The notes: generated from the sequence alone by a model not told the origin. Positions 37,680-48,541 are shown, counted from the first letter of the stretch. The stretch is DNA of 64,000 bases from Streptococcus australis (GCF_901543175.1 NZ_LR594040.1:682001-746000), one strand, 5' to 3'. Numbers and translations: made by a program.

Positions 37680-37781
37680 AATACTTACTCAAATAGTCTA
37701 CCATAAAGCCACTTATCTTGCAATAAAAATTTTGGAAATAAGAAAAAATGATAGAATTTGAAAGAAAATGATAAAAAATGC

Positions 37782-37829
37782 TTGACTTTGCCGGAAATTG
37801 TGCTAGAATAATTAGTGTAAACGATAACA
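37782..37829 (+). promoter_or_regulatory. Promoter and cre-like box of the fructose operon
   Basis: -35 TTGACT (37782-37787), 16-bp spacer, -10 TAGAAT (37804-37809). GTGTAAACGATAACA (37815-37829) matches the cre consensus except at its first base and lies over the expected transcription start, so CcpA should block initiation. It may overlap a FruR operator. Confidence 0.75.
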
Positions 37830-37841
37830 GGAGGTGGTTTG

Positions 37842-38582
37842 GTGTTAAAAACTGAGCGGAAGCAACTGATTTTAGAGGAGTTAAATCAACATCATGTAGT
37901 TTCCCTAGAAAAATTGGTTAGTCTATTAGAAACATCAGAATCGACAGTACGAAGAGATTTGGATGAGTTGGAGGCAGAAAACAAGCTTCGCCGTGTGCAT
38001 GGTGGAGCAGAATTACCTCACTCCTTGCAGGAAGAAGAAACCATCCAAGAAAAATCTGTCAAAAACCTTCAAGAGAAGAAGTTGCTAGCTCAGAAGGCGG
38101 CCTCTCTCATCAAGGAGAAAGATGTTATCTTTATCGATGCTGGCACAACAACTGCTTTTTTAATCAAGGAATTGGTTGATAAGAATATCACAGTTGTGAC
38201 CAACTCCATTCACCATGCGGCTCAGTTGGTTGAAAAGCAGATTCCAACAGTCATGGTTGGAGGAAGTGTCAAAATGGCAACAGATGCATGTATCGGTGGT
38301 GTTGCTCTTAACCAAATCAATCAATTGCACTTTGACCGTGCCTTTATCGGGATGAATGGTGTAGATGATGGCTATTATACGACTCCTGATATGGAGGAGG
38401 GAGCCGTTAAGCGTGCTATTTTAGAGAATGCCAAACAAACCTATGTCTTGGTTGATTCGTCAAAGATTGGTCAAACTTGCTTTGCCAAGGTAGCACCTCT
38501 CAAACGCGCTATTGTCATCACAAGTCAAGGGCATGAGCTCTTGCAGGCTATTAAGAAGAAAACGGAGGTAATAGAAGTATGA
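37842..38582 (+). CDS. fruR: DeoR-family repressor of the fructose operon
   Basis: 246-residue transcription regulator. N-terminal winged helix-turn-helix (SLLETSESTVRRDLDELEAENKLRRVHGG) and a C-terminal sugar-phosphate-sensing domain (FIDAGTTTAFLIKEL, FIGMNGV). Likely senses fructose 1-phosphate. Start is GTG at 37842, 7 bases after AGGAGG; a TTG one codon upstream is the alternative. It overlaps fruK by 4 bases. Confidence 0.93.
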   Translation: MLKTERKQLILEELNQHHVVSLEKLVSLLETSESTVRRDLDELEAENKLRRVHGGAELPHSLQEEETIQEKSVKNLQEKKLLAQKAASLIKEKDVIFIDAGTTTAFLIKELVDKNITVVTNSIHHAAQLVEKQIPTVMVGGSVKMATDACIGGVALNQINQLHFDRAFIGMNGVDDGYYTTPDMEEGAVKRAILENAKQTYVLVDSSKIGQTCFAKVAPLKRAIVITSQGHELLQAIKKKTEVIEV

Positions 38583-39490
38583 TTTATACAGTCACACTCA
38601 ATCCATCCATTGACTATATCGTGCGCTTGGACCAAGTTCAAGTCGGTAGTGTCAATCGTATGGACAGTGATGATAAGTTTGCTGGTGGGAAAGGAATCAA
38701 TGTTAGCCGTGTTTTGAAACGCTTGAATATTCCAAATACAGCGACTGGATTTATCGGAGGTTTTACTGGTAAATTTATCACAGATACTCTAGCAGAGGAA
38801 GAAATCGAAACTCGATTTGTTCAAGTGGCAGAAGATACGCGCATCAATGTTAAAATCAAAGCAGACCAAGAAACAGAAATCAACGGAACGGGTCCAACCG
38901 TCGAACCGGCTCAGCTAGAAGAGTTAAAATCGATTTTAGCAAGTTTGACAGCAGAAGATACGGTTGTGTTTGCGGGTTCGAGTGCTAAGAACCTAGGCAA
39001 TGTTATCTATAAGGATTTGATTGCTTTGACACGCCAGACTGGTGCGCAAGTGGTTTGTGACTTTGAAGGACAGACCCTGATTGATAGTTTAGACTACCAG
39101 CCACTTTTGGTTAAACCAAACAATCACGAACTTGGAGCTATCTTTGGAGTGAAACTCGAAAGTTTAGATGAAATCGAGAAATATGCTCGAGAATTGCTGG
39201 CTAAAGGTGCTCAAAACGTTATCATCTCTATGGCTGGCGATGGTGCCCTTCTTGTCACATCTGAAGGAGCTTACTTCGCAAAACCTATCAAGGGAACAGT
39301 CAAAAATTCAGTTGGTGCTGGTGACTCTATGGTTGCTGGATTTACCGGTGAATTTGTCAAATCAAAAGACGCAGTAGAGGCCTTCAAATGGGGAGTGGCT
39401 TGTGGGACAGCAACTACTTTCTCTGATGACTTGGCAACTGCAGCATTTATAAAAGAAACTTATGAAAAAGTTGAGGTAGAAAAACGATGA
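38579..39490 (+). CDS. fruK: 1-phosphofructokinase
   Basis: Phosphorylates fructose 1-phosphate to fructose 1,6-bisphosphate with ATP. 303 residues, PfkB family. GGKGINVSRVL near residue 38 and the catalytic GAGDSMVAGF signature near residue 245 are present. It starts in the ATGA overlap with fruR and overlaps fruA by 4 bases, so the three genes are tightly coupled. Confidence 0.96.
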   Translation: MIYTVTLNPSIDYIVRLDQVQVGSVNRMDSDDKFAGGKGINVSRVLKRLNIPNTATGFIGGFTGKFITDTLAEEEIETRFVQVAEDTRINVKIKADQETEINGTGPTVEPAQLEELKSILASLTAEDTVVFAGSSAKNLGNVIYKDLIALTRQTGAQVVCDFEGQTLIDSLDYQPLLVKPNNHELGAIFGVKLESLDEIEKYARELLAKGAQNVIISMAGDGALLVTSEGAYFAKPIKGTVKNSVGAGDSMVAGFTGEFVKSKDAVEAFKWGVACGTATTFSDDLATAAFIKETYEKVEVEKR

Positions 39491-41439
39491 AAATTCAAGA
39501 CCTATTGAGAAAAGATGTCATGTTGCTGGATTTGCAGGCGACTGAAAAAACAGCAGCTATCGAAGAGATGATTCATAGCTTGGTAGATCACGGTTATGTG
39601 ACGGATTTTGAAACCTTTAAAGAAGGAATCTTAGCGCGTGAAGCTCTAACTTCCACTGGTTTGGGTGACGGAATTGCTATGCCTCACAGTAAAAACTCTG
39701 CTGTCAAAGAAGCGACAGTTCTCTTTGCTAAGTCAAACAAGGGTGTTGACTACGAAAGCTTGGATGGGCAAGCAACTGACCTCTTCTTCATGATTGCTGC
39801 TCCAGAAGGTGCCAATGATACTCACTTAGCAGCCTTGGCAGAATTGTCTCAATACTTGATGAAAGATGGTTTTGCTGACAAACTTCGTCAAGTAACATCT
39901 GCAGATCAAGTTATTGAACTCTTTGACCAAGCTTCAGAAAAAGCTGAGGAGCCTGTTCAAACACCTGCCAATGAATCTGGCGACTTTATCGTAGCTGTTA
40001 CAGCTTGTACAACAGGTATCGCCCACACTTACATGGCCCAAGAAGCCCTTCAAAAAGTGGCTGCTGAAATGGGTGTTGGAATTAAGGTAGAAACCAACGG
40101 TGCCAGCGGTGTTGGGAATCAATTGACTGCAGAGGACATTCGCAAGGCTAAAGCTGTTATCATCGCAGCAGACAAGGCTGTTGAGATGGATCGTTTCGAT
40201 GGCAAACCATTGATCAATCGTCCAGTTGCAGACGGTATCCGTAAGACAGAAGAGTTGATTAACTTGGCTCTTTCAGGAGATGCTGAAGTTTATCGTGCTG
40301 CTAATGGAGCAAAAGCTGCAACAGCATCTAATGAAAAACAAAGCCTTGGTGGTGCCTTCTACAAACACTTGATGAGTGGTGTATCACAAATGTTGCCATT
40401 CGTTATCGGTGGTGGTATCATGATTGCCCTTGCTTTCTTGATCGACGGAGCTTTGGGTGTTCCAAATGAAAATCTTGGCAATCTCGGATCCTACCATGAA
40501 CTAGCTTCTATGTTCATGAAAATTGGTGGCGCTGCCTTTGGCTTGATGCTCCCAGTCTTTGCAGGTTATGTAGCCTACTCTATCGCTGAAAAACCAGGTT
40601 TGGTAGCAGGTTTCGTGGCAGGTGCTATTGCCAAAGAAGGTTTTGCCTTTGGTAAAATCCCTTATGCTGCAGGTGGTGAAGCAACTTCAACTCTTGCAGG
40701 TGTCTCATCTGGTTTCCTAGGTGCCCTTGTTGGTGGATTTATCGCAGGAGCCTTGGTTCTTGCTATCAAGAAATACGTTAAAGTTCCTCGTTCACTTGAA
40801 GGTGCTAAATCAATCCTTCTCTTGCCACTTCTTGGAACAATCTTGACTGGATTTGTCATGCTAGCTGTTAACATCCCAATGGCAGCAATCAACACTGCTA
40901 TGAATGACTTCCTAGGCGGTCTTGGAGGAGGTTCAGCTGTCCTTCTTGGTATCGTTCTTGGTGGAATGATGGCTGTTGATATGGGTGGACCAGTCAACAA
41001 AGCTGCCTATGTCTTTGGTACAGGTACGCTTGCAGCGACTGTTTCTTCAGGTGGTTCTGTAGCTATGGCGGCAGTTATGGCTGGAGGAATGGTTCCACCA
41101 CTTGCCATCTTCGTCGCAACTCTTCTTTTCAAAGATAAATTTACCAAAGAAGAACGCAACTCTGGTTTGACAAACATCATCATGGGCTTGTCATTTATCA
41201 CCGAGGGAGCGATTCCATTTGGTGCCGCTGACCCAGCTCGTGCGATCCCAAGCTTCATCCTTGGTTCTGCGGTGGCAGGCGGACTCGTTGGTCTTGCTGG
41301 TATCAAACTCATGGCGCCACACGGAGGAATCTTCGTAATTGCCCTTACTTCAAATGCCCTTCTTTACCTAGTCTTTGTCTTGATTGGTGCAATCGTAAGT
41401 GGTGTGGTTTATGGTTACTTACGCAAACCACAAGCATAA
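39487..41439 (+). CDS. fruA: PTS fructose transporter subunit IIABC
   Basis: 650-residue membrane permease that takes up fructose and phosphorylates it to fructose 1-phosphate. EIIA domain (about residues 1-150) has the active His in AMPHSKN; EIIB (about 165-265) has the phosphocysteine in [18 protein letters not shown] (about 290-645) has multiple helices with the GGPVNKAAY and [11 protein letters not shown] signatures. The product feeds fruK. Ends in a terminator. Confidence 0.97.
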   Translation: MKIQDLLRKDVMLLDLQATEKTAAIEEMIHSLVDHGYVTDFETFKEGILAREALTSTGLGDGIAMPHSKNSAVKEATVLFAKSNKGVDYESLDGQATDLFFMIAAPEGANDTHLAALAELSQYLMKDGFADKLRQVTSADQVIELFDQASEKAEEPVQTPANESGDFIVAVTACTTGIAHTYMAQEALQKVAAEMGVGIKVETNGASGVGNQLTAEDIRKAKAVIIAADKAVEMDRFDGKPLINRPVADGIRKTEELINLALSGDAEVYRAANGAKAATASNEKQSLGGAFYKHLMSGVSQMLPFVIGGGIMIALAFLIDGALGVPNENLGNLGSYHELASMFMKIGGAAFGLMLPVFAGYVAYSIAEKPGLVAGFVAGAIAKEGFAFGKIPYAAGGEATSTLAGVSSGFLGALVGGFIAGALVLAIKKYVKVPRSLEGAKSILLLPLLGTILTGFVMLAVNIPMAAINTAMNDFLGGLGGGSAVLLGIVLGGMMAVDMGGPVNKAAYVFGTGTLAATVSSGGSVAMAAVMAGGMVPPLAIFVATLLFKDKFTKEERNSGLTNIIMGLSFITEGAIPFGAADPARAIPSFILGSAVAGGLVGLAGIKLMAPHGGIFVIALTSNALLYLVFVLIGAIVSGVVYGYLRKPQA

Positions 41440-41457
41440 AAAAGTATCAAAATAGAA

Positions 41458-41485
41458 AGATTGTACCCTTTGGTGCAATCTTTTT
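41458..41485 (+). terminator. Terminator of the fructose operon
   Basis: AGATTGTACC / GGTGCAATCT (one G-U pair) with CTTT-type loop and five T residues. Confidence 0.9.
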
Positions 41486-41513
41486 CTCTGTTCGAAATGG
41501 CTGTAAAATATGG

Positions 41514-41519
41514 TATAAT
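41514..41519 (+). promoter_or_regulatory. Extended -10 of ftsK, 6 bases before the ATG
   Basis: TGGTATAAT, then AGAAGA, then ATG at 41526; initiation is expected at the A of ATG, with no room for a Shine-Dalgarno sequence. Confidence 0.75.
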
Positions 41520-41525
41520 AGAAGA

Positions 41526-43832
41526 ATGGCAAACAAGAATACTACAAAAACAAGACGGAGACCGTCTAAAGCAGAACTTGAAAGAAAACAGGCTATCCAG
41601 AGGATGCTGATTTCCTTAGGAATTGCCTTATTGTTGATTATTGCAGCCCTCAAACTTGGTGCGGCGGGTATTACTCTTTATAATCTCATTCGACTGGTGG
41701 TCGGAAGTTTGGCCTATGTGGCCATTGGTGCCCTCCTCATCTATCTTTTTCTTTTTAAATGGATACGCAAGAAGGAGGGGCTTCTGTCAGGATTTCTTTG
41801 TATCTTTGCTGGCTTGCTCTTGATTTTTGAGGCCTACTTGGTATGGAAATATGGCTTGGAGCAGTCAGTTTTAAAAGGAACCTTGGCTCAAGTTATGACG
41901 GACCTGACTGGTATGCGGGTGACGAGCTTTGCTGGTGGAGGCCTGCTTGGTGTTGGACTTTATATCCCCATTGCCTTTCTTTTCTCAAATATCGGATCGT
42001 ACTTTATTGGAGTTCTTTTGATTCTAGTTGGGGCACTCTTGGTTAGTCCTTGGTCTATTTACGATGTTGCAACCTTTATTGGAGCGCAGTTCAGATCTTT
42101 CATGGAAAAACAGGAACAGAGAAAACAGGAACGCTTCATCAAGAGAGAAGAAGAGAAGGCTCGTCAAGAAGCTGAAGAAGCAGCCAGAATTCAGCGAGAA
42201 CAAGAAGAACAGGATGCATTACCGCTTCCTCCTGTAGATCCTGAAACTGGAGAAATCTTACCAGAAGTACCAGACTACGATCTCTCACCAATTCCTGAGG
42301 AAGAATGGATTGAACCGGAGATTATCCTCCCTCAAGCTGGCTTTGAAGTTCCAGATGTGGAAGAAGACTTTGAGGATGAGGAGGTACAGGTCGATTTTTC
42401 TACCAAGGAAACCCTTGAGTACAAACTCCCAAGCTTGCAGCTTTTTGCGCCAGATAAACCCAAAGATCAGTCCAAGGAAAAGAAGATTGTTCGAGAAAAT
42501 ATCAAAATCCTAGAAGAAACCTTTGCTAGCTTTGGGATCAAGGTAACGGTTGAACGGGCTGAAATCGGCCCATCTGTTACAAAATATGAAGTCAAACCAG
42601 CAGTTGGTGTACGGGTTAACCGCATTTCCAATTTGGCAGACGACTTAGCGCTAGCTCTAGCAGCCAAGGATGTTCGGATTGAGGCTCCTATTCCTGGTAA
42701 ATCCTTAGTCGGGATTGAGGTTCCTAACTCTGAAATTGCGACCGTTTCCTTCCGTGAGCTCTGGGAACAGTCTCAGACTAAACCAGAAAATCTCCTTGAA
42801 ATACCTCTAGGTAAGGCTGTCAATGGAACTGCTCGCACCTTTGACCTTTCCAAAATGCCCCACTTACTTGTTGCAGGTTCAACGGGATCAGGGAAGTCAG
42901 TCGCAGTTAACGGTATTATCGCCAGCATTCTCATGAAGGCGAGACCAGACCAGGTCAAGTTTATGATGGTGGATCCAAAGATGGTTGAGTTATCCGTTTA
43001 CAACGACATTCCTCACCTCTTGATTCCAGTCGTAACCAATCCGCGCAAGGCCAGCAAGGCTCTGCAAAAGGTTGTGGATGAGATGGAAAACCGTTATGAA
43101 CTCTTTGCTAAGGTTGGTGTGCGAAATATCGCTGGTTACAATGCTAAGGTCGAGGAATTTAATAGCCAATCCGAGTACAAACAAGTACCGCTGCCTTTGA
43201 TTGTTGTCATTGTAGACGAGTTGGCTGACCTCATGATGGTGGCCAGCAAAGAAGTGGAAGATGCCATCATTCGTCTTGGACAGAAGGCGCGTGCTGCAGG
43301 GATTCATATGATTCTCGCAACGCAACGCCCATCCGTTGATGTCATCTCTGGTCTCATCAAGGCCAATGTCCCATCTCGTGTAGCTTTTGCAGTTTCATCA
43401 GGTACTGATTCACGAACCATCTTGGATGAAAATGGGGCAGAAAAACTGCTTGGTCGAGGAGATATGCTCTTTAAACCAATTGATGAAAATCACCCAGTCC
43501 GTCTGCAAGGATCCTTTATCTCGGATGATGATGTCGAACGCATCGTAAACTTTATCAAGGCTCAGGCTGATGCGGACTATGATGAGAGTTTTGACCCAGG
43601 TGAGGTTTCTGAAAATGAAGGAGAATTTTCAGATGGTGAAGCTGGTGGCGATCCGCTCTTTGAGGAAGCCAAGGCTCTGGTTATTGAGACGCAGAAAGCC
43701 AGTGCTTCCATGATTCAACGTCGTTTGTCAGTTGGATTTAACCGTGCGACCCGCCTGATGGAAGAACTTGAGATGGCAGGTGTTATCGGTCCAGCTGAAG
43801 GAACCAAACCGCGAAAAGTATTGCAACAATAA
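41526..43832 (+). CDS. ftsK: DNA translocase FtsK/SpoIIIE
   Basis: Septum-located motor that pumps chromosomal DNA during division. 768 residues. Four to five N-terminal transmembrane helices (about residues 22-175) are followed by an acidic/charged linker, the motor with Walker [14 protein letters not shown] near residue 456 and Walker [28 protein letters not shown], and a C-terminal gamma winged-helix domain ([24 protein letters not shown]) that reads KOPS/SRS-type sites. The mRNA is probably leaderless. Confidence 0.96.
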   Translation: MANKNTTKTRRRPSKAELERKQAIQRMLISLGIALLLIIAALKLGAAGITLYNLIRLVVGSLAYVAIGALLIYLFLFKWIRKKEGLLSGFLCIFAGLLLIFEAYLVWKYGLEQSVLKGTLAQVMTDLTGMRVTSFAGGGLLGVGLYIPIAFLFSNIGSYFIGVLLILVGALLVSPWSIYDVATFIGAQFRSFMEKQEQRKQERFIKREEEKARQEAEEAARIQREQEEQDALPLPPVDPETGEILPEVPDYDLSPIPEEEWIEPEIILPQAGFEVPDVEEDFEDEEVQVDFSTKETLEYKLPSLQLFAPDKPKDQSKEKKIVRENIKILEETFASFGIKVTVERAEIGPSVTKYEVKPAVGVRVNRISNLADDLALALAAKDVRIEAPIPGKSLVGIEVPNSEIATVSFRELWEQSQTKPENLLEIPLGKAVNGTARTFDLSKMPHLLVAGSTGSGKSVAVNGIIASILMKARPDQVKFMMVDPKMVELSVYNDIPHLLIPVVTNPRKASKALQKVVDEMENRYELFAKVGVRNIAGYNAKVEEFNSQSEYKQVPLPLIVVIVDELADLMMVASKEVEDAIIRLGQKARAAGIHMILATQRPSVDVISGLIKANVPSRVAFAVSSGTDSRTILDENGAEKLLGRGDMLFKPIDENHPVRLQGSFISDDDVERIVNFIKAQADADYDESFDPGEVSENEGEFSDGEAGGDPLFEEAKALVIETQKASASMIQRRLSVGFNRATRLMEELEMAGVIGPAEGTKPRKVLQQ

Positions 43833-43871
43833 AAAATAGCTTCTTTCCAAGTTTGGAAGGAAGCTATTTTA
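43833..43871 (+). terminator. Bidirectional terminator between ftsK and DUF6556 gene
   Basis: A 17-bp stem from AAATAGCTTC to GGAAGCTATTT with a 2-base loop and one G-U pair, A-rich on the left and T-rich on the right, so serves both convergent genes. Confidence 0.9.
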
Positions 43872-43875
43872 GTGA

Positions 43876-44304
43876 CTACTGGTTCGTTTTATTTTCTGAA
43901 CTCGTCGTATTTGACTGTGTACCGCTATCGCTTGTTTCTTTATTTGTAGCAGGTGTAGAAGAGTCCTGAGTTGTTGTTTTCTGCTCTTCTTTTTTCTCCT
44001 CTTTCTTGTTGGATTGAGAAGTTTCTTCTTGCGGGGTATTTTCTTTGGTGGATGTGTCGTTCTTGTTTGGAGTAGTGTTCTCCTGAGGAGATTCCTTTTG
44101 GATTTCTTTGACAACAGTTGTTTGAGTTGTCGTCGGTTCTTTTTTGTTGTTTTTATTATTATCCATGGCGTTCATGATGGTGATAGTAGCGGTGATCAGA
44201 CCAAGGATACTACCGATGGTAGCAATCGTTTTTTGAAAGACAGTGAATCCTTTTTTAATGTGTTCTGTTTTTGATTTATTAGAAGTTCTACGATAGTTAG
44301 ACAT
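43876..44304 (-). CDS. DUF6556-like membrane protein with low-complexity tail
   Basis: 142 residues. A basic N-terminus, one transmembrane helix (about residues 28-48, TIATIGSILGLITATITIM), and an outside tail of about 90 residues made almost only of Thr, Ser, Gln, Asn, Glu and Lys, without a sortase motif or Cys. Resembles the streptococcal DUF6556 family; function unknown. Ribosome-binding site AAAGGAGAG. Confidence 0.8.
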   Translation of the reverse strand: MSNYRRTSNKSKTEHIKKGFTVFQKTIATIGSILGLITATITIMNAMDNNKNNKKEPTTTQTTVVKEIQKESPQENTTPNKNDTSTKENTPQEETSQSNKKEEKKEEQKTTTQDSSTPATNKETSDSGTQSNTTSSENKTNQ

Positions 44305-44441
44305 GATACTCTCCTTTGATTATGATTTATTATACCTCATTTCTTTAAAAAAATCTTAAAAAAAGAGCAACTTCCCTTTCTTGTCGCAGGTCTCTTTTCG
44401 TGATACAATAGAGGGAGTGATTTTAGAAAGCGTGAGAAAAC

Positions 44442-45584
44442 ATGATCTACTTTGATAATTCGGCAACGACCAAGCCTTATCCTGAAGCACTTGAGACCTA
44501 TATGCAGGTCGCTTCAAAAATTGTAGGAAATCCATCCAGTCTCCATCGTTTGGGAGACCAGGCGACACGAATTTTAGATGCTTCCCGGCAGCAAATTGCA
44601 GATTTGATTGGCAAGAAAAGTGATGAAATCTTCTTTACCTCTGGCGGAACAGAAGGGGATAACTGGGTCATCAAGGGTGTGGCCTTTGAAAAAGCCCAGT
44701 TTGGCAAGCACATCATCGTATCAGCTATTGAGCATCCAGCAGTCAAGGAGTCAGCCCTCTGGCTAAAAAGTCAAGGTTTTGAGGTGGATATTGCCCCAGT
44801 TGATGAGAAAGGATTTGTAGATGTCAAGGCTCTAGCAAGTTTGATTCGATCAGATACGATCCTCGTTTCGGTCATGGCAGTTAACAATGAAATCGGCTCT
44901 ATCCAGCCTATTCAAGCTATTTCAGAACTTTTAGCTGATAAACCAACTATTTCCTTCCATGTGGATGCAGTTCAAGCACTTGCTAAAATTCCGACTGAAA
45001 AGTATCTGTCAGAACGAGTGGATTTCGCGACCTTCTCGAGTCATAAGTTCCACGGTGTCAGAGGTGTTGGCTTTGTCTATATCAAGTCTGGAAAGAAGAT
45101 TACGCCTCTTTTAACTGGTGGTGGTCAAGAGGGAGACTATCGTTCGACAACTGAAAATGTAGCAGGAATTTCCGCGACAGCCAAGGCTCTCCGTTTGGCT
45201 ATGGAAAAGTTAGATCTCTTTACTAGCAAGGCAGGGCAGATGAAATCAGTCATTCGCCAAGCGCTTTTGGACTATCCAGATATTTTTGTCTTTTCAGATG
45301 AGGAAGACTTTGCCCCTCATATCCTGACTTTTGGAATCAAGGGTGTTCGTGGTGAAGTCATTGTTCACGCATTTGAAGACTATGATATTTTCATCTCCAC
45401 AACCTCTGCTTGTTCATCTAAGGCTGGAAAACCTGCGGGAACCTTGATTGCCATGGGAGTGGACAAGGATAAGGCCCAGTCAGCTGTGCGTCTTAGCCTA
45501 GACCTTGAAAATGATATGAGTCAGGTTGAGCAGTTTTTGACCAAGCTAAAATTAATTTACAATCAAACTAGAAAAGTAAGATAG
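44442..45584 (+). CDS. Cysteine desulfurase (IscS/NifS type)
   Basis: PLP enzyme that takes sulphur from cysteine. 380 residues. N-terminal [18 protein letters not shown] lysine K202 in [10 protein letters not shown], catalytic C324 in [14 protein letters not shown]. It lies 8 bases upstream of thiI, so its persulphide is most likely used for 4-thiouridine in tRNA (as NifZ with ThiI in Bacillus). A TACAAT -10 candidate lies at 44403-44408. Confidence 0.93.
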   Translation: MIYFDNSATTKPYPEALETYMQVASKIVGNPSSLHRLGDQATRILDASRQQIADLIGKKSDEIFFTSGGTEGDNWVIKGVAFEKAQFGKHIIVSAIEHPAVKESALWLKSQGFEVDIAPVDEKGFVDVKALASLIRSDTILVSVMAVNNEIGSIQPIQAISELLADKPTISFHVDAVQALAKIPTEKYLSERVDFATFSSHKFHGVRGVGFVYIKSGKKITPLLTGGGQEGDYRSTTENVAGISATAKALRLAMEKLDLFTSKAGQMKSVIRQALLDYPDIFVFSDEEDFAPHILTFGIKGVRGEVIVHAFEDYDIFISTTSACSSKAGKPAGTLIAMGVDKDKAQSAVRLSLDLENDMSQVEQFLTKLKLIYNQTRKVR

Positions 45585-45592
45585 GAGCATTC

Positions 45593-46807
45593 ATGCAGTA
45601 TTCAGAAATTATGATTCGCTACGGAGAGTTGTCAACTAAGGGCAAAAACCGTATGCGTTTCATCAATAAACTTCGCAATAATATTTCGGGCGTTTTGTCC
45701 ATCTATCCCCAAGTTAAGGTAACTGCCGATCGCGACCGTGCCCACGTTTACCTCAATGGAGCCGACTACACAGCAGTTGCAGAATCTCTCAAACAAGTCT
45801 TCGGGATTCAGAATTTTTCTCCAGTATATAAGGTTGAAAAATCTGTGGAAGTTCTGAAGTCTTCTGTCCAAGAGATTATGACAGATATCTACAAGGAAGG
45901 CATGACCTTTAAGATTTCTAGTAAGCGTAGCGATCACAACTTTGAGCTCGATAGTCGTGAACTCAACCAAACACTTGGTGGAGCTGTATTTGAGGCAATT
46001 CCAAATGTCCAAGTTCAAATGAAAAATCCTGATATCAATCTTCAGGTGGAGATTCGTGAGGAAGCGGCTTATCTTTCTTATGAAACTATTCGTGGAGCAG
46101 GTGGTTTGCCTGTGGGTACTTCTGGTAAGGGGATGCTCATGTTGTCAGGGGGGATTGACTCACCAGTAGCGGGCTATTTGGCTCTCAAGCGTGGGGTAGA
46201 TATTGAGGCGGTTCACTTTGCTAGTCCACCATATACTAGTCCTGGTGCCCTCAAGAAAGCCCAAGATTTGACACGCAAATTGACCAAGTTTGGTGGCAAT
46301 ATCCAATTTATCGAAGTGCCTTTCACTGAGATTCAAGAAGAAATCAAGGCTAAGGCGCCAGAAGCCTACCTCATGACCTTGACGCGTCGGTTTATGATGC
46401 GGATTACCGACCGTATTCGTGAAGTGAGAAAGGGTCTGGTCATTATCAATGGAGAAAGCCTTGGCCAAGTAGCAAGCCAAACCTTGGAGAGCATGCAGGC
46501 TATCAACGCTGTGACCAATACACCAATTATCCGTCCAGTTGTTACTATGGACAAGTTGGAAATCATTGACATCGCTCAGGAAATTGATACCTTTGAAATT
46601 TCTATTCAGCCTTTTGAGGACTGCTGTACTATTTTTGCGCCTGATCGTCCTAAGACCAATCCTAAAATTAAGAATGCTGAACAGTATGAAAAACGGATGG
46701 ATGTTGAAGGTTTGGTTGAGCGTGCAGTGGCTGGTATCATGATTACTGAGATTACACCTCAAGCCGAAAAAGATGAAGTGGATGACTTGATTGACAATCT
46801 CCTTTAA
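45593..46807 (+). CDS. thiI: tRNA 4-thiouridine synthetase ThiI
   Basis: ATP-dependent enzyme making s4U8 in tRNA. 404 residues: ferredoxin-like and THUMP domains (N-terminal 170 residues) and a PP-loop adenylation domain with [17 protein letters not shown]. It lacks the C-terminal rhodanese domain of the E. coli form, as in other Firmicutes, and so relies on the partner desulfurase. AGGAGC ribosome-binding site. Ends in a hairpin terminator. Confidence 0.95.
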   Translation: MQYSEIMIRYGELSTKGKNRMRFINKLRNNISGVLSIYPQVKVTADRDRAHVYLNGADYTAVAESLKQVFGIQNFSPVYKVEKSVEVLKSSVQEIMTDIYKEGMTFKISSKRSDHNFELDSRELNQTLGGAVFEAIPNVQVQMKNPDINLQVEIREEAAYLSYETIRGAGGLPVGTSGKGMLMLSGGIDSPVAGYLALKRGVDIEAVHFASPPYTSPGALKKAQDLTRKLTKFGGNIQFIEVPFTEIQEEIKAKAPEAYLMTLTRRFMMRITDRIREVRKGLVIINGESLGQVASQTLESMQAINAVTNTPIIRPVVTMDKLEIIDIAQEIDTFEISIQPFEDCCTIFAPDRPKTNPKIKNAEQYEKRMDVEGLVERAVAGIMITEITPQAEKDEVDDLIDNLL

Positions 46808-46844
46808 TCAGAAAAACCAGAAGAATTTAGAATAGTAAATGAAA

Positions 46845-46893
46845 AAAGTTAGTTATTTATCCTTAAAATGGACAATTACTGACTTTTTTTCTA
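46845..46893 (+). terminator. Terminator after thiI
   Basis: GAAAAAAGTTAGTTATT pairs imperfectly with AATTACTGACTTTTTTTC around a 13-base loop, with T tract. Confidence 0.7.
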
Positions 46894-46901
46894 TTTTTAT
46901 G

Positions 46902-46907
46902 GTATAA
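46902..46907 (+). promoter_or_regulatory. Extended -10 of the esterase/ATP-grasp operon
   Basis: TGGTATAAT 36 bases before the chosen ATG at 46944, directly downstream of the thiI terminator. Confidence 0.65.
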
Positions 46908-46943
46908 TGAGATAAAATTTTGAATATAGAGAGTTTTCTGACA

Positions 46944-47768
46944 ATGAATCATTCCTACTTTTACTTAAAAATGAAAGAACACAAACTCAAGGTTCCTTAT
47001 ACAGGAAAGGAGCGTCGTGTGCGTGTTCTTCTGCCTAAGGACTACGAGAAAGACACAGACCGTTTTTATCCTGTTGTTTATTTTCATGATGGGCAAAATG
47101 TCTTTTACAGCAAGGAATCCTATATCGGACACTCATGGAAGATTATTCCAGCCATTAAGCGGAACCCTGACATCAGCCGCATGATTGTTGTAGCCATCGA
47201 CAATGATGGTTTGGGGCGGATGCATGAGTACGCGGCTTGGAAGTTCCAAGAGTCTCCCATTCCAGGCCAGCAGTTTGGTGGTAAGGGCGTGGAGTATGCT
47301 GAGTTTGTCATGGAAGTGGTCAAGCCTTTTATCGATGAGACCTACCGTACCAAAGCTGATCGGCAACATACGGCTATGATTGGTTCTTCATTAGGGGGCA
47401 ATATTACCCAGTTTATCGGACTAGAATACCAAGACCGAATTGGTTGTCTAGGTGTCTTTTCATCTGCCAACTGGCTTCACCAAGAAGCCTTTAACCGTTA
47501 CATCGAGCGTAAGAAACTATCGCCTGAACAACGCATTTTTATCTATGTTGGAACGGAAGAAGCGGATGATACGGACAAGACCTTGATGGCTGGCAATATC
47601 AAGCAAGCCTATATTGACTCGTCGCTTCGTTATTATCATGATTTGATTGCAGGTGGAGTACACTTGGATAATCTTGTCTTGAAAGTTCAGTCTGGTGCCA
47701 TCCATAGTGAAATCCCTTGGTCGGAAAATTTACCAGACTGTCTCCGATTTTTTGCAGAGAAATGGTAA
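46944..47768 (+). CDS. Esterase-family alpha/beta hydrolase (first of trio)
   Basis: 274-residue cytosolic hydrolase of the putative esterase (esterase D-like) family. The nucleophile elbow is IGSSLGGN near residue 146, FHDGQNVF the oxyanion region, and His occurs in GAIHSEIPW near the end. ATG at 46944 (MNHSYFYL) was chosen over a TTG at 46920 because of the AGAGAG site and family-like N-terminus. Related proteins include siderophore and feruloyl esterases; the substrate here is unknown. The next esterase starts 20 bases later. Confidence 0.85.
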   Translation: MNHSYFYLKMKEHKLKVPYTGKERRVRVLLPKDYEKDTDRFYPVVYFHDGQNVFYSKESYIGHSWKIIPAIKRNPDISRMIVVAIDNDGLGRMHEYAAWKFQESPIPGQQFGGKGVEYAEFVMEVVKPFIDETYRTKADRQHTAMIGSSLGGNITQFIGLEYQDRIGCLGVFSSANWLHQEAFNRYIERKKLSPEQRIFIYVGTEEADDTDKTLMAGNIKQAYIDSSLRYYHDLIAGGVHLDNLVLKVQSGAIHSEIPWSENLPDCLRFFAEKW

Positions 47769-47788
47769 GTTAGGAAAGGAGAAAGCCA

Positions 47789-48529
47789 ATGCATATTGAA
47801 AACCTCAGCCACTGGAGTGGCAATCTCAACCGTGAAATGTACCTAAACCGTTATGGACATGCTGGGATTCCAGTTGTTGTTTTTGCTTCATCTGGTGGCA
47901 GTCACAATGAATACTACGATTTTGGCATGATTGATGCCTGTGCTTCCTTTATAGAAGAAGGTCGTGTTCAGTTCTTTACCCTATCCAGTGTGGACAGTGA
48001 GAGCTGGCTGGCTACTTGGAAAAATGCTCATGACCAGGCAGAGATGCACCGCGCCTACGAACGCTATGTGATTGAGGAGGCGATTCCTTTTATCAAGCAT
48101 AAGACAGGTTGGTTTGATGGTATGATGACGACGGGTTGTTCGATGGGGGCCTACCATGCACTTAATTTCTTTCTCCAGCATCCAGATGTCTTTACCAAGG
48201 TGATTGCTCTCAGTGGTGTTTACGACGCGCGTTTCTTCGTTGGAGATTACTACAATGACGAAGCCATTTACCAAAACTCGCCAGTAGATTATATTTGGAA
48301 TCAGAATGACGGCTGGTTTATCGATCGTTACCGTCAGACGGAGATTGTCGTTTGTACGGGTCTCGGTGCCTGGGAACAAGATGGTCTGCCATCCTTCTAC
48401 AAGCTCAAAGAAGCCTTTGATCAGAAACAAATTCCAGCCTGGTTTGCGGAATGGGGACATGATGTCGCCCATGATTGGGAATGGTGGCGGAAACAAATGC
48501 CCTATTTTCTTGGACACCTGTATCTATAA
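47789..48529 (+). CDS. Esterase-family alpha/beta hydrolase (second of trio)
   Basis: 246-residue protein of the same broad esterase family. The nucleophile elbow reads GCSMGAYHA near residue 113; the oxyanion loop region is FASSGGSHNEYYDFG; C-terminal GHDVAHDWEWW holds the likely catalytic His. AAAGGAG ribosome-binding site. It lies between the first esterase and the ATP-grasp gene, each with gaps of about 12-20 bases, which implies a shared pathway. Confidence 0.85.
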   Translation: MHIENLSHWSGNLNREMYLNRYGHAGIPVVVFASSGGSHNEYYDFGMIDACASFIEEGRVQFFTLSSVDSESWLATWKNAHDQAEMHRAYERYVIEEAIPFIKHKTGWFDGMMTTGCSMGAYHALNFFLQHPDVFTKVIALSGVYDARFFVGDYYNDEAIYQNSPVDYIWNQNDGWFIDRYRQTEIVVCTGLGAWEQDGLPSFYKLKEAFDQKQIPAWFAEWGHDVAHDWEWWRKQMPYFLGHLYL

Positions 48530-48541
48530 AAGGAGTTGCCT

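Noticed and set aside
46160-46762. 200-codon minus-strand open frame inside thiI
   Set aside because: Antisense of conserved PP-loop and C-terminal region; no start signals.
47981-48517. 178-codon minus-strand open frame inside the second esterase gene
   Set aside because: Antisense shadow; sense frame has the catalytic motif and a ribosome-binding site.
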